This document shows positions 1 to 8,120 of a stretch of 64,000 nt of DNA, one piece after another. The position numbers and the translations under genes were made by a program. Below the pieces are notes generated by a model. It was not told the origin of the DNA and made no database searches. It saw only the letters and a program-made list of their open reading frames with translations. The stretch is from Roseburia_C sp031555935. GTDB lineage: Bacteria; Bacillota; Clostridia; Lachnospirales; Lachnospiraceae. Location: assembly GCA_031555935.1 (NCBI GenBank), contig JAVBTX010000001.1:1-64000 (forward strand), in the 5' to 3' direction. Positions within the stretch are counted from its first letter, which is position 1; every line of letters begins with the position of its first letter.

Positions 1-440
1 TTCTGGCGAAAATTTTATTTCTGCTATTTTCTGATACGAGTCTCTGGACGAAGTTCCTTGAAATGTTCCCAGCATACTTTTGTCAAAGAACATTAAATTT
101 AATCCGTTTTTTTCTTCGTTTTCCCCAAAAATATATAGTCCATCTTCCATTCCTATCTCTGGGTCACCTTCAAAAGGCACCTCCATTGTATCGATTAGAT
201 TCATTTCCTGATCATAAACACGATAATATTGTTTATCATCATAACCTCTTATCACGAGTGGAAAATTCGAAATATAGAGATATTTACCATCGCTAATATA
301 AATCTCACCTTGAATCTTCTTTTTTTGAAAGATTTCCGCATTTGAACCATCCAAATCGGATATGTTCCACAACCAGACACTCCAAACATAGCAATTAGTA
401 GAAATGCAATTAAAATAAACTGTTTCATCATTTTCTCCAT
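1..440 (-). pseudogene. decayed lipoprotein, paralogue of the gene at 455-1786
   Basis: Remnant of a tandem duplicate of the downstream-numbered intact lipoprotein gene. The minus strand opens with a normal lipoprotein signal ending in the lipobox VSGC, then jumps directly to the equivalent of the last third of the intact protein. The large internal deletion is not a multiple of three, so the open frame quickly stops after about 62 residues. In the correct alternative frame the DNA still encodes near-identical sequence to the intact paralogue (SDLDGSN, KYLYISN, YRVYDQEMNL, LMFFDKS, GTFQG). It runs off the left edge. The deletion junction lies near position 370. The high residual similarity argues for recent duplication and decay. 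Confidence 0.85.
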
Positions 441-454
441 AGTATCTTGATACT

Positions 455-1786
455 CTATTCCGATTCTTCCATACTCCGAATCTCGGCTAAGTCTTCTGGT
501 GAAAATTCTATCTCTGCTATTTTGACATATGAATCTTTTGCCGAAGAACCCTGAAATGTTCCAATCGTACTCTTATCAAAGAACATTAAATCTGCTCCAG
601 TTTTATCCTTATTTGTTTTAAAAAGGTACTGCCCTTTTTCCATACCAATTTCCGGATTACCAATAAAAGGCGTTTTCAAAGTATCTACTAAATTCATTTC
701 CTGATCATATACACGATAATACTGCTTATCTTCATAACCGCCTTCCACCAGTGGTGAATTCGAAATGTAGAGGTATTTTCCATCACTAAGATAAATCTCG
801 CCCTGTATTATGTCTTTTTGAAAAACTTCCACATTTGAACCATCTAAATCAGATAAATAAGAATTTGATACGCCATCCATTTTTTGCAGAGAATCATATA
901 CTCCTAAAATCAGTTTATCATTCCAAAAGGTAACGAGTTGTATATACACACCTTTTTTTTCATTTGGTAATGTTAATGGCTTACATTCACTAGTATCCAA
1001 ATCATATGTAATAATATCAAAACATGTATAATCAAGATAATTTTCATCAGTAAGAACATTCGTATCAGACACAGTTGCTGCATCTAGTGTAAAATAAACA
1101 TGATTGCCATATGCTTGTACCCTTGATAAAGAGTATACTGTTATTCCCTCCTCTACCTCATAAATTGTTTCGGGCTTCTTCTTTCCCCCGCCAGTTAATG
1201 CTAACTTTTTCACTGCATATTTCTCAATTGTCTCCGGTTCATCTTGCTCTACTTCTACCGTCTCATAGGTATGCTCTACATAATATAGTGTGTCACGATG
1301 AATACACCACTCCTCAGTAGTCCAATTATCCCAATGATAAATCGACTGCTTCTGCGAACCATCCTCTTTCATGCGGTATAGGTCCTGACACCATCCATCT
1401 TCATCCGTCCCAATTTCGATATAATACAGATACCCATTGCAATATGAAATACCTACATTTCCGACATACACTTCATTCTCAATATGTGCATTGCACTCGA
1501 TATAACGTTTCTCATCGGTTTCTCTATTATGCAAGCAATCCGCTTTATTACACAGTGGAACAAGTTTCTGTGTATTATCATCTAAATAATAAATATAATG
1601 GCCGTTTACAAAAAAATATCCATTAGTCCCCCTGGCACTTTTTTGATAAAATATCCATGACCCCTCAAACATATACTGATAATCGCTACCTTCCACGTAT
1701 GAATCTCCAGGATTTGTTTTTCCACAGCCGCTTACGCCCAACATAGCAATTATCAGAAATACCAATATTATAAACTTTCTTTCCAT
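455..1786 (-). CDS. lipoprotein, beta-propeller-like (DUF5050 type)
   Basis: Exported lipoprotein of 443 residues. The start is placed at MERKF because AGAGGTG lies four bases upstream; an upstream in-frame start would add nine residues without a better site. Residues 1-22 form a lipoprotein signal ending in GVSGC, so the mature protein should be lipid-anchored outside the membrane. The body has repeated short beta-strand blocks (YLYYIE, HVYFTLD, KYLYISN, YRVYDQ) with Tyr, Gly and Asp-rich turns, as in DUF5050/TolB-like propellers common in gut Clostridia. No catalytic residues are evident. A broken paralogue follows immediately. Function unknown; a sensing or binding role is inference. Confidence 0.8.
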   Translation of the reverse strand: MERKFIILVFLIIAMLGVSGCGKTNPGDSYVEGSDYQYMFEGSWIFYQKSARGTNGYFFVNGHYIYYLDDNTQKLVPLCNKADCLHNRETDEKRYIECNAHIENEVYVGNVGISYCNGYLYYIEIGTDEDGWCQDLYRMKEDGSQKQSIYHWDNWTTEEWCIHRDTLYYVEHTYETVEVEQDEPETIEKYAVKKLALTGGGKKKPETIYEVEEGITVYSLSRVQAYGNHVYFTLDAATVSDTNVLTDENYLDYTCFDIITYDLDTSECKPLTLPNEKKGVYIQLVTFWNDKLILGVYDSLQKMDGVSNSYLSDLDGSNVEVFQKDIIQGEIYLSDGKYLYISNSPLVEGGYEDKQYYRVYDQEMNLVDTLKTPFIGNPEIGMEKGQYLFKTNKDKTGADLMFFDKSTIGTFQGSSAKDSYVKIAEIEFSPEDLAEIRSMEESE

Positions 1787-1803
1787 AATCACCTCTAAAA
1801 TAG

Positions 1804-1847
1804 ATATCTTCACCTACAGCTCAAGATTGAATTGTAGGTGAAGATAT
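1804..1847. terminator. 15-bp perfect inverted repeat between two exported-protein genes
   Basis: A perfect 15-bp stem (1804-1818 against 1833-1847) with a 14-base loop lies between the small secreted protein gene and the lipoprotein gene, both on the minus strand. The plus-side flank is T-rich, the minus-side flank only weakly so. It could terminate or attenuate readthrough, or stabilise a processed 3' end. Confidence 0.55.
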
Positions 1848-1859
1848 TTTTCATTGAAA

Positions 1860-2279
1860 CTATTCCCAAAATATTGTAGTTGGAACCACTCCGGTTGTCG
1901 TGACATATGTCCCCCACGTAGAGCCACTGCATGTAACAGTATGATACCCTTTACCACCAGTTACAATCCCTGAAGCAGTCTTCTTTACTGCAGTTACGGA
2001 TATTCCGCCTGAACTATTCGTCGCTTCAGCTTGTGTTCCAAGGGTCACTTTATCTCGCGAATAAAAAACGTGCGCTTTTGCCACTATTGTTGCACTGGAG
2101 CGAGCATATGTGGTAGTTGCTGTCGCCGAAGTACTATTGGTTGTAATTCGCCCATATGCCGGGGTCCCAGCACAAGTTCCTGATACACTAGAACCTGCAT
2201 ACACCTGTAAATTTGTTGCCCCTACCAACATGATACAACTTAGCGCCAATGCAGTGAATTTCTTTGTTTTTCTATACAT
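1860..2279 (-). CDS. small secreted protein of unknown function
   Basis: A 139-residue exported protein. A classic Sec signal peptide (Lys-rich start, hydrophobic core, cleavage near VYA-GSS) occupies residues 1 to about 28. The mature part is about 110 residues, very rich in Ser, Thr, Gly and Ala, with two cysteines that could form one disulfide, and ends TTIFWE. AAGGAG lies upstream of the ATG. No family is recognised. The size and composition would fit a secreted beta-sandwich or a bacteriocin-like protein, but no signature supports either. It sits in a minus-strand cluster of exported proteins. Confidence 0.7.
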   Translation of the reverse strand: MYRKTKKFTALALSCIMLVGATNLQVYAGSSVSGTCAGTPAYGRITTNSTSATATTTYARSSATIVAKAHVFYSRDKVTLGTQAEATNSSGGISVTAVKKTASGIVTGGKGYHTVTCSGSTWGTYVTTTGVVPTTIFWE

Positions 2280-2410
2280 TTTTTCTCCTTTTTTTCCGTT
2301 GCTGTTGCAATCAGCCCAGATACCAACAATAACATATAATTTCCTCGTTTATTACTATCCCCGAACCAAAGGCAACTACGCTCTCTGACTCTTAAAGCTC
2401 TAGGAGCAAA

Positions 2411-2998
2411 TCATTTCTCGTCAACTGTGTATTTTTGCAAAGCCGCATCCCAAATAGGCTGCATTTCGCTAAAATCACATACTTTGGCACTAGTACGATT
2501 TAGACGCAAAGCCATGCGATTATCTGTTTCCAGAGATATTGTTCCATAATTTACACCGGCAGCAACATAGTATACCTCTCCATTTTGGAACGTGTTAGCT
2601 TTAAGAAAAAGAAGATACTCTTTTCCTTCTTCCATCATATTATAGCCAGCAATATGATAATAAATATTATCTTCTGAATCAAACACTTCATTTTCCAGTA
2701 TTGTAATCGTATTTCCTATCCCAACTGTATCTGTTTCATCTTTATATATCTCAGTCACCTTCACTTGTGATAGTGTATAGCCGGACACCATTGCGCCTTT
2801 GTTCGTTGTAATGACAGGTTGTTGTTCTTCTTCTCTTACTACACGAATAATCACACCACTGAAATCTTCCATTTCTTCTAGTGATTCAAATGCTACTGTT
2901 TTTGCATCAACGCCATAATGTTCTGCTGTCTTATTTCCGCAGCTAACAAGCAAGACCGTTAGTAATAAAAGTAATAGGATAGTATTTTTTTTATTCAT
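2411..2998 (-). CDS. lipoprotein of unknown function
   Basis: A 195-residue lipoprotein. The N-terminus has two lysines, a run of leucines and the lipobox LVSC at about residue 20, predicting lipid attachment outside the membrane. The rest is mixed alpha/beta with no recognised catalytic motif; segments such as TVGIGNTITILENEVF and EGKEYLLFLKA resemble small beta-barrel lipoproteins in which a metal or peptide ligand is held by a loop. AAAGGAGACTT precedes the ATG. The gene begins 11 bases after the metalloprotease stop codon, so the two are almost certainly co-transcribed. A role as partner or inhibitor of the protease is inference from proximity only. Confidence 0.75.
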   Translation of the reverse strand: MNKKNTILLLLLLTVLLVSCGNKTAEHYGVDAKTVAFESLEEMEDFSGVIIRVVREEEQQPVITTNKGAMVSGYTLSQVKVTEIYKDETDTVGIGNTITILENEVFDSEDNIYYHIAGYNMMEEGKEYLLFLKANTFQNGEVYYVAAGVNYGTISLETDNRMALRLNRTSAKVCDFSEMQPIWDAALQKYTVDEK

Positions 2999-3009
2999 AA
3001 GTCTCCTTT

Positions 3010-3537
3010 CTAGTAGATATCGGAGATACCTGCTATATCGTCTGAAAGTGGATATGCCTTTCCATTAAAACCCGTTGCTCTCATAACAGAAACACTATTC
3101 TTACTGCTTTGGCAATGATTTAATCCGAGAGCATGTCCCACTTCATGCACAATAGTTTCATTTCGTTGGCTAGATGTTGCCTGAGAAAATAACTTATAAT
3201 ATGTTATTGCATAATAATCACTACTATTATAATAACAGACTGCATAAGTTCCATTATCTAGATTAAGCTCTCCATAAAAATAAATATTTTCTCCTGATGA
3301 CACATTTGTAACGCCAATTTCGCTACAGTATGTTTGCCACTTTTTAATATATGTTGCAGTATCTGCGGCATACGGACCAACCAAAGAGCTTATCTTGTAT
3401 TTAACATTGCCTGGATTGCTAAGAGTATAACCCGTTTTCACATATGCATTAGCCTCAATATAGCCAAAACAAAAAAAGAACAATAACATAAAACAGCAAC
3501 TTAAACTAAGCACTACCTTTTTTCTTTGTTTACTCAC
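3010..3537 (-). CDS. secreted matrixin-like zinc metalloprotease
   Basis: Exported zinc protease of the metzincin type. The full zinc motif HEVGHALGLNH (HExxHxxGxxH) and a downstream Met-turn (SVM) are present near the C-terminus, so the three histidine ligands and catalytic Glu are intact. A GTG start at 3537 is chosen because AGGAGG lies nine bases upstream; the ATG at 3570 lacks a site. This gives 175 residues: a signal/anchor segment, a short prodomain-free region and a compact catalytic domain. No substrate can be inferred. The lipoprotein gene follows 11 bases later. Matrixins in Clostridia act on extracellular proteins; the family assignment is firm, the role is not. Confidence 0.85.
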   Translation of the reverse strand: MSKQRKKVVLSLSCCFMLLFFFCFGYIEANAYVKTGYTLSNPGNVKYKISSLVGPYAADTATYIKKWQTYCSEIGVTNVSSGENIYFYGELNLDNGTYAVCYYNSSDYYAITYYKLFSQATSSQRNETIVHEVGHALGLNHCQSSKNSVSVMRATGFNGKAYPLSDDIAGISDIY

Positions 3538-3634
3538 ACCGTTTTTCCTCCTTTTGATTTCAAAATTCATCTGATGTTACTACATATAGGATTTTTTTTA
3601 CCTCTATATCTTATTGTTTTGGAAAAATAACATT

Positions 3635-4081
3635 CTACAAATAATTAATATAATCTGCACACGCCCAGCCATTCGTACCAGTTTTTACCCGCTGTACATA
3701 GAACCACCATAGTCCTTCGTTAGTCGTCATAGCATTAACCAATACCGTCTCACCATAATACATCAACTCTTTTACCGTACCACTTGTTGACGCAGTTGCT
3801 CTGAGCCGAACGCCATTGTCTACAACTGTTCCAGAATTATAGGCTGCTGAAACCGTTGTAAGCCGCAATACTTCTGGCATAATTACTACTGTAACCTGTC
3901 CGTCTCCATCGGTATCATACTGACTGATGTTTACCATCTCACTCATAGACAACATTACCGGTGTGTCTGTTTCCACCACGGTCTCAACCTCTGCTGCCCC
4001 AATTGCACTTGCTTCCAGAATCAGCAATGATAATGTGATTAGCATACTACTGATTCTTCGTAATCTTTTACTTCCTTTCAT
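3635..4081 (-). CDS. secreted SH3b-domain protein with an EF-hand-like loop
   Basis: A 148-residue exported protein. A signal peptide occupies about the first 30 residues. Residues 55-65 contain DTDGDGQV, a calcium-binding DxDxDG loop as in EF-hands and dockerins, but only once. The C-terminal 75 residues form a bacterial SH3 domain: GVRLRATASTSGTVKELMYYGE, then WWFYVQ and GTNGWACADYI, matching the RxxxStsS, GE and GWV patterns of SH3_3. Such domains bind cell-wall peptide or glycan, so the protein is probably wall-associated. AGAGGAACAC precedes the ATG. It sits between the metalloprotease and the anti-sigma-like gene. Confidence 0.78.
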   Translation of the reverse strand: MKGSKRLRRISSMLITLSLLILEASAIGAAEVETVVETDTPVMLSMSEMVNISQYDTDGDGQVTVVIMPEVLRLTTVSAAYNSGTVVDNGVRLRATASTSGTVKELMYYGETVLVNAMTTNEGLWWFYVQRVKTGTNGWACADYINYL

Positions 4082-4142
4082 GTGTTCCTCTTTGCCTCTT
4101 TCTCTTTCGTAGTATTACAAAATACCCAATCGGTATATTTTG

Positions 4143-5309
4143 TCACTCAACTTCTAACGGAATCACACATAGAGTGTAACTTTCTTTTTTGGCAGTCTCA
4201 ATTTGACCTTTCATCAAGTCATCATAGCCAGAATCTTCTCCGTAGAAGTCTACAATAATGCATTCCCAACTTTCTGCACTATACCGCACAACATACTTAG
4301 TATTATCATTCAACTCAACAACATAGGTAATCACACCATTTACAAGCATATCAACATTTGACTTTTGATAAGACAGCAACGTTTCTTTTATGTCACTTTC
4401 TTGAACATTAAAAGATTCTCTTAATAATTCTCTGATGACCCTATAATTATTTTTATATGACTCCTCATCAATCTGCAATTCTTCAGATTCTGTACCTTTA
4501 CCCATAATTTGGACTCTAAAATGACCACTTTCAGCATCTATAATTGTAGTATAGGTAACAACTTCATCACATATAAAACTCAGGAAGAACAAACCTGCCG
4601 ACTCGTCATTTTTATTCAACCATTCCAAACTATACTCATCCCCAGATACATCCACACCAAACACCTTTTTTACCAAGTCAATACTTTTATTTACTGCTTG
4701 CGATGCATCCTGCACTGACAGCGATTGTTCCGCCTGCGCTTCGGTACTTTCCTGCCAGGTTTTGGCGATACTATAATCTCGCTTGGTGCAGAAGTCTATG
4801 TATTGCAATAATTCTTCATCCTTTAATTCCCGTTCCGGAAAATAGAATAAGCTATCCGTAATCACATAGCACATCCGGTCAATTTCTATATCATCCAAGC
4901 CTACGACGGTCTGTAACTGAGATACCGGAAATTCACCTTCCATAGTATATGCCTCTTGTAGTTGTGCCAAGCGTTGCTCTTCTGTTTTCGTCAATGTTCT
5001 CGAAAAAGAATCGGCATTTGCCGTGGTGTTCTGTTCATTCAAACGGTACCCAGCTACTTCGTCAACAGACATATTTTGCAGTCGTTCCGATACCATATAA
5101 TTAGCGGCTACTACACAACTGCTGATGCTCAACAGACAAACTGCAATTGTTGCCGCCACTCTTTGCCATGTTGACATCCTGATTATTTTTGTGGTAGTCT
5201 CCGGCAGGCAACTCAAAACCTGATTCACACGTGCATCATAATTTTCCGATGGCTGCACGATAGAGTTTTTGGCTTGTTCCATAATTTTTTTGTCAATTTT
5301 TTCGTACAT
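4143..5309 (-). CDS. anti-sigma-like single-pass membrane protein
   Basis: Predicted 388 residues from the ATG preceded by AGAAGG; longer in-frame starts have no site. The first 45 residues are cytoplasmic and charged, followed by one membrane segment (VAATIAVCLLSISSCVVAA) and a long extracellular region of about 300 residues. This layout is that of DUF4179-like anti-sigma proteins of Clostridia, which normally follow an ECF sigma factor gene. Here the upstream gene is a methyltransferase in the same direction, separated by a terminator, and no sigma gene is visible. The extracellular part has no recognised domain. Assignment as an anti-sigma relative is moderate; it may instead be a signalling anchor for the neighbouring exported proteins. 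Confidence 0.6.
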   Translation of the reverse strand: MYEKIDKKIMEQAKNSIVQPSENYDARVNQVLSCLPETTTKIIRMSTWQRVAATIAVCLLSISSCVVAANYMVSERLQNMSVDEVAGYRLNEQNTTANADSFSRTLTKTEEQRLAQLQEAYTMEGEFPVSQLQTVVGLDDIEIDRMCYVITDSLFYFPERELKDEELLQYIDFCTKRDYSIAKTWQESTEAQAEQSLSVQDASQAVNKSIDLVKKVFGVDVSGDEYSLEWLNKNDESAGLFFLSFICDEVVTYTTIIDAESGHFRVQIMGKGTESEELQIDEESYKNNYRVIRELLRESFNVQESDIKETLLSYQKSNVDMLVNGVITYVVELNDNTKYVVRYSAESWECIIVDFYGEDSGYDDLMKGQIETAKKESYTLCVIPLEVE

Positions 5310-5448
5310 ATAATTTTTCCTTCTTATCATTTTAAGATATTTCTCCCCTTTTTTTCCTTCCACTTATATTAGACGTTTTAAAAGTCCATTTGGTTCCCCA
5401 AAATTGCTTTTTTTTGTTTTTCAGCTATTCTTCACAAAAAGCAAAAGA

Positions 5449-5476
5449 GCACGGTGCATATTTTTATACACCTTGC
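5449..5476 (-). terminator. terminator after the methyltransferase gene
   Basis: Minus-strand hairpin GCAAGGTG/CACCGTGC (one mismatch) followed by a T-rich run (CTCTTTTGCTTTTT), placed just past the stop of the methyltransferase gene. Confidence 0.65.
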
Positions 5477-5509
5477 CCATTTGAAAAAATTCTATTTATT
5501 GGTTTTTAT

Positions 5510-6646
5510 TCATCCGTTTATTTTTAATAACTCATATAACGTCGGCTGGAAATGAAATTCCGCCATCAATTGTTCGGCCTCCGCCAGCCGTTTTTCTTTT
5601 ACCGCCTTTTTCATAACTGGTTTACGCACGGAGCGAATCAAAAGATTCTTCGGCGTATGTGATAAATCAACAAATTCAAGCAGCTGTGTCTTATAGCCGC
5701 TATACTCTAGTAAATTTCCGCGAATTGCATCGGTTGCCAAAGCCGCAAAGCGCTCCCTAACAATTCCATAACGTGACAGTATCTCGAGATTCTCCGGTGC
5801 CATCTGCCCATTCAATTCATGCTGACAGCACGGTACGGAAAAAATCATCTTGGCCTGCCACTGCACGGCATTGTATAGTGCATAGTCGGTTGCGGTATCA
5901 CACGCATGGAGTGAAACTACCATATCGACCGCAAACGGTGCTTGATAGCCATTGATATCTCCCAGCTCAAAGCGCAGGCTGTCATAACCATACCGCTTTG
6001 CCGCCTCGTTGCATTTTCTGATGACATCGGCCTTTAAGTCCAACCCGATCATTGTCACCGGAATTTGTTTGATTGCAGTAAAATAATAATAAACAATAAA
6101 GGTCAAGTATGATTTGCCACAGCCAAAATCAATGATATGATAGTGCTCAAGCGGCTGTTCTCTGACGGCATCGTCAATTATTTCTAAGAAGCGGTTAATC
6201 TGTTTAAACTTATCATACATTGCTGCCGCAACCTTGCCTTCTTTCGTAAAAATCCCCATATCAATCAGCGGTTCAATTACCTGCCCCTCTTCCAACAGAT
6301 AATTTTTCTTACGATTATGCCCTTCTGCACCTGCTATTACCATAGCCAGCGGGTTCTTATGAAATAATATTTTTCCTTTTTTGGATTGTTTTAAGCCATA
6401 CTGCATCGTATCGGTAAAAATATCAAGCTGCCGGTAACCCATATCCAAATGGCGTTGGCAGACCTCTGGCAGACAAATACTTTTTACATTTTCATGAAAC
6501 ACCTGCTTGTCAGTATATTTTTCAATTTGAAATCCGTCTGTTTTCCGCTGGATGACAATTTTTTTATACTCGGCTTCTTTTCCATTGCTGACAATTATCT
6601 TTTGGATTTTTTCTGTATCTATTTGATTGATGTATTCTTCCACCAC
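5510..6646 (-). CDS. class I SAM-dependent methyltransferase (Methyltransf_32 type)
   Basis: A 378-residue protein with a Rossmann methyltransferase core in its middle. Motif I is IIDFGCGKSYLT, motif II ends in MIGLDLK, and the later block has SLHACDTATDYAL and SVPCCQHELN. These match the Methyltransf_32 (PF13679) family, which includes Trm13-like and GSTCD-like enzymes; the PCCQH cysteine pair is typical of that group. The N-terminal 110 residues are a conserved accessory domain. Substrate is not known; RNA is likely by family but not shown. Starts with GTG, AAGGAG upstream. It is monocistronic by appearance, with a terminator beyond its end. Confidence 0.8.
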   Translation of the reverse strand: MVEEYINQIDTEKIQKIIVSNGKEAEYKKIVIQRKTDGFQIEKYTDKQVFHENVKSICLPEVCQRHLDMGYRQLDIFTDTMQYGLKQSKKGKILFHKNPLAMVIAGAEGHNRKKNYLLEEGQVIEPLIDMGIFTKEGKVAAAMYDKFKQINRFLEIIDDAVREQPLEHYHIIDFGCGKSYLTFIVYYYFTAIKQIPVTMIGLDLKADVIRKCNEAAKRYGYDSLRFELGDINGYQAPFAVDMVVSLHACDTATDYALYNAVQWQAKMIFSVPCCQHELNGQMAPENLEILSRYGIVRERFAALATDAIRGNLLEYSGYKTQLLEFVDLSHTPKNLLIRSVRKPVMKKAVKEKRLAEAEQLMAEFHFQPTLYELLKING

Positions 6647-6822
6647 GGTAATGCTCCTTTTTCTTTTTCCTAATTATAGCATTTTGAAACTGTCAATGCT
6701 ATAATAAAACCTCATAAACAAGCCATGTCAAACATATTTTGCAGGCTAATTTGGGGGATGTCAAATCCTTTTGATAGACAATAACGTCAATCTCACCTAG
6801 ATTGGACTTAGGAGGACACAAC

Positions 6823-7419
6823 ATGGAACTTAACAAGCAAATCAAAAAACATCGTGCGATTATGAATCTGTCACAAGAAGAGTTCGCCGAAAAAATTTAT
6901 GTTACTCGTCAAACTGTCTCTAATTGGGAAAATGAAAAAAGTTATCCTGACATTCATAGTCTATTGCTAATGAGTTCCTTGTTTGGTGTATCTCTAGATC
7001 AATTAATCAAAGGAGATTTGGAAATCATGAAAAATGAAATCAAGAAAGAAGACATCCAAGCATTTAGTAACTACGGCAAAATTTTTACCCTTTTGTTTAT
7101 TGCCAGCATCGTCTCTGCCGTCCCACTCGCATATTTCGGTGGCTGGTATGGCTTCGCTGCGTGGTGGGTATTATTTGCAGTTACCCTCATTTATTCTTTT
7201 AAGGTTGAAAAGCTTAAGAAGCAGAATAACATTCAGACTTACAAAGAAATTATTGCCTTCAGTAACGGCGAGCAGCTTGACGAAATAAGCCAGCGTGTGG
7301 AGCGTGCTAAAAATCCTTATCAGAAGGTAATGCTTGTCATCGGTAGCGCACTATTTGCACTTGTTGTTTGTGGGCTGTTACTCGTTGTTTGCATTCTGCT
7401 GAGTAAATTATTTCACTAA
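6823..7419 (+). CDS. XRE-family regulator with membrane domain
   Basis: A 198-residue protein starting at the ATG seven bases after AGGAGG. Residues 1-60 form an XRE/Cro helix-turn-helix (LSQEEFAEKIYVTRQTVSNWENEK), a DNA-binding unit. The remainder carries three hydrophobic segments: two close together (FTLLFIASIVSAVPLAYF and WYGFAAWWVLFAVTLIY) and one at the C-terminus (GSALFALVVCGLLLVVCILL). It is therefore a membrane-tethered transcription factor, a form common in Firmicutes. Its signal and targets are unknown. The gene stands alone, convergent with the HAD gene, and ends at a GC-rich hairpin. Confidence 0.85.
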   Translation: MELNKQIKKHRAIMNLSQEEFAEKIYVTRQTVSNWENEKSYPDIHSLLLMSSLFGVSLDQLIKGDLEIMKNEIKKEDIQAFSNYGKIFTLLFIASIVSAVPLAYFGGWYGFAAWWVLFAVTLIYSFKVEKLKKQNNIQTYKEIIAFSNGEQLDEISQRVERAKNPYQKVMLVIGSALFALVVCGLLLVVCILLSKLFH

Positions 7420-7425
7420 ACAATT

Positions 7426-7452
7426 AGGGCGGAGCTTTATACACTCCGCCCT
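7426..7452. terminator. GC-rich hairpin between convergent genes
   Basis: Perfect 9-bp stem AGGGCGGAG/CTCCGCCCT with a 9-base loop between the convergent XRE and HAD genes. No long T-run follows on either strand, but the position suits a bidirectional terminator. Confidence 0.6.
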
Positions 7453-7453
7453 T

Positions 7454-7490
7454 ACCTTCCGCCGAGCCTGACGAAGTGAACTTTTCGCAG
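7454..7490 (+). repeat. diverged copy of the CTTTCCGCC dispersed repeat
   Basis: This 37-base stretch aligns with the tandem units at 47767-47840: both begin A-C-(C/T)-TTCCGCCGAGC and end with ACTTT-(T/C)-CGC. The centre is diverged. It lies between the XRE hairpin and the HAD stop codon. Confidence 0.6.
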
Positions 7491-7497
7491 ACTCTTT

Positions 7498-8103
7498 TTA
7501 CAATTCGACCCCTAACTTTTTCAAATCTTCATTGGCCTGCGCCAGATTCTCAAAAACAATTCCGCTCCATCCCAGCCCTCGGGCCGCCTGAATATTCGCC
7601 AGACTATCATCAAGGAAAACACATTCCTCGGCCTTCAGTTGGTAGCGTGTCATCAGTTCTTCATAAATTTTCGGATCAGGCTTGATTAGTCCCACTTCGT
7701 AAGAGAAAATCCCACCATCGGCCAGCTTCGTACAAAACAATGCTTCCTGGGTAACCTCGTAAGTATAGCGGCCATAATTCGATAGAATATAGACCTGATA
7801 GCCCTTGTTTTTCATGCTTATAATCCAATCCTTAGAATATGGATACTGAGCTATCATATCTGGCACATGCGCCCAGAGCAGACGGATTTCCGCTTCGTAC
7901 TGTGGGGCATTGCGAATAAACAGCTTTAGAATTTCTTCATCACTTAAAATACTCAAATCCGACTGCAACCAGTCTACGGAACAAACGGTTGCATTCACAA
8001 CTGCTTCACGTCGCTCACCGGTAAATCCCAGCGCATCAAGTACATGGTCCCATTCCCAGGATACCAAGACGCGTCCAACATCTAAGACAATATTTTTAAT
8101 CAT
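7498..8103 (-). CDS. HAD-superfamily hydrolase (YihX-like)
   Basis: A 201-residue haloacid-dehalogenase-fold enzyme. Motif I is VLDVGRVL, in which the usual second aspartate is replaced by glycine, as in YihX-type sugar-phosphate phosphatases (DLGNV). Motif II is YILSNYG, the motif III lysine is in IKPDPKIYEEL and motif IV is FLDDSLANIQAA. Residues between about 15 and 90 form the helical cap of subfamily IA. The likely reaction is dephosphorylation of a small phosphorylated metabolite; the substrate cannot be read from the sequence. It begins 17 bases after purA, so the two are probably co-transcribed. Confidence 0.83.
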   Translation of the reverse strand: MIKNIVLDVGRVLVSWEWDHVLDALGFTGERREAVVNATVCSVDWLQSDLSILSDEEILKLFIRNAPQYEAEIRLLWAHVPDMIAQYPYSKDWIISMKNKGYQVYILSNYGRYTYEVTQEALFCTKLADGGIFSYEVGLIKPDPKIYEELMTRYQLKAEECVFLDDSLANIQAARGLGWSGIVFENLAQANEDLKKLGVEL

Positions 8104-8120
8104 TATTGTTTCTCCTTCAT

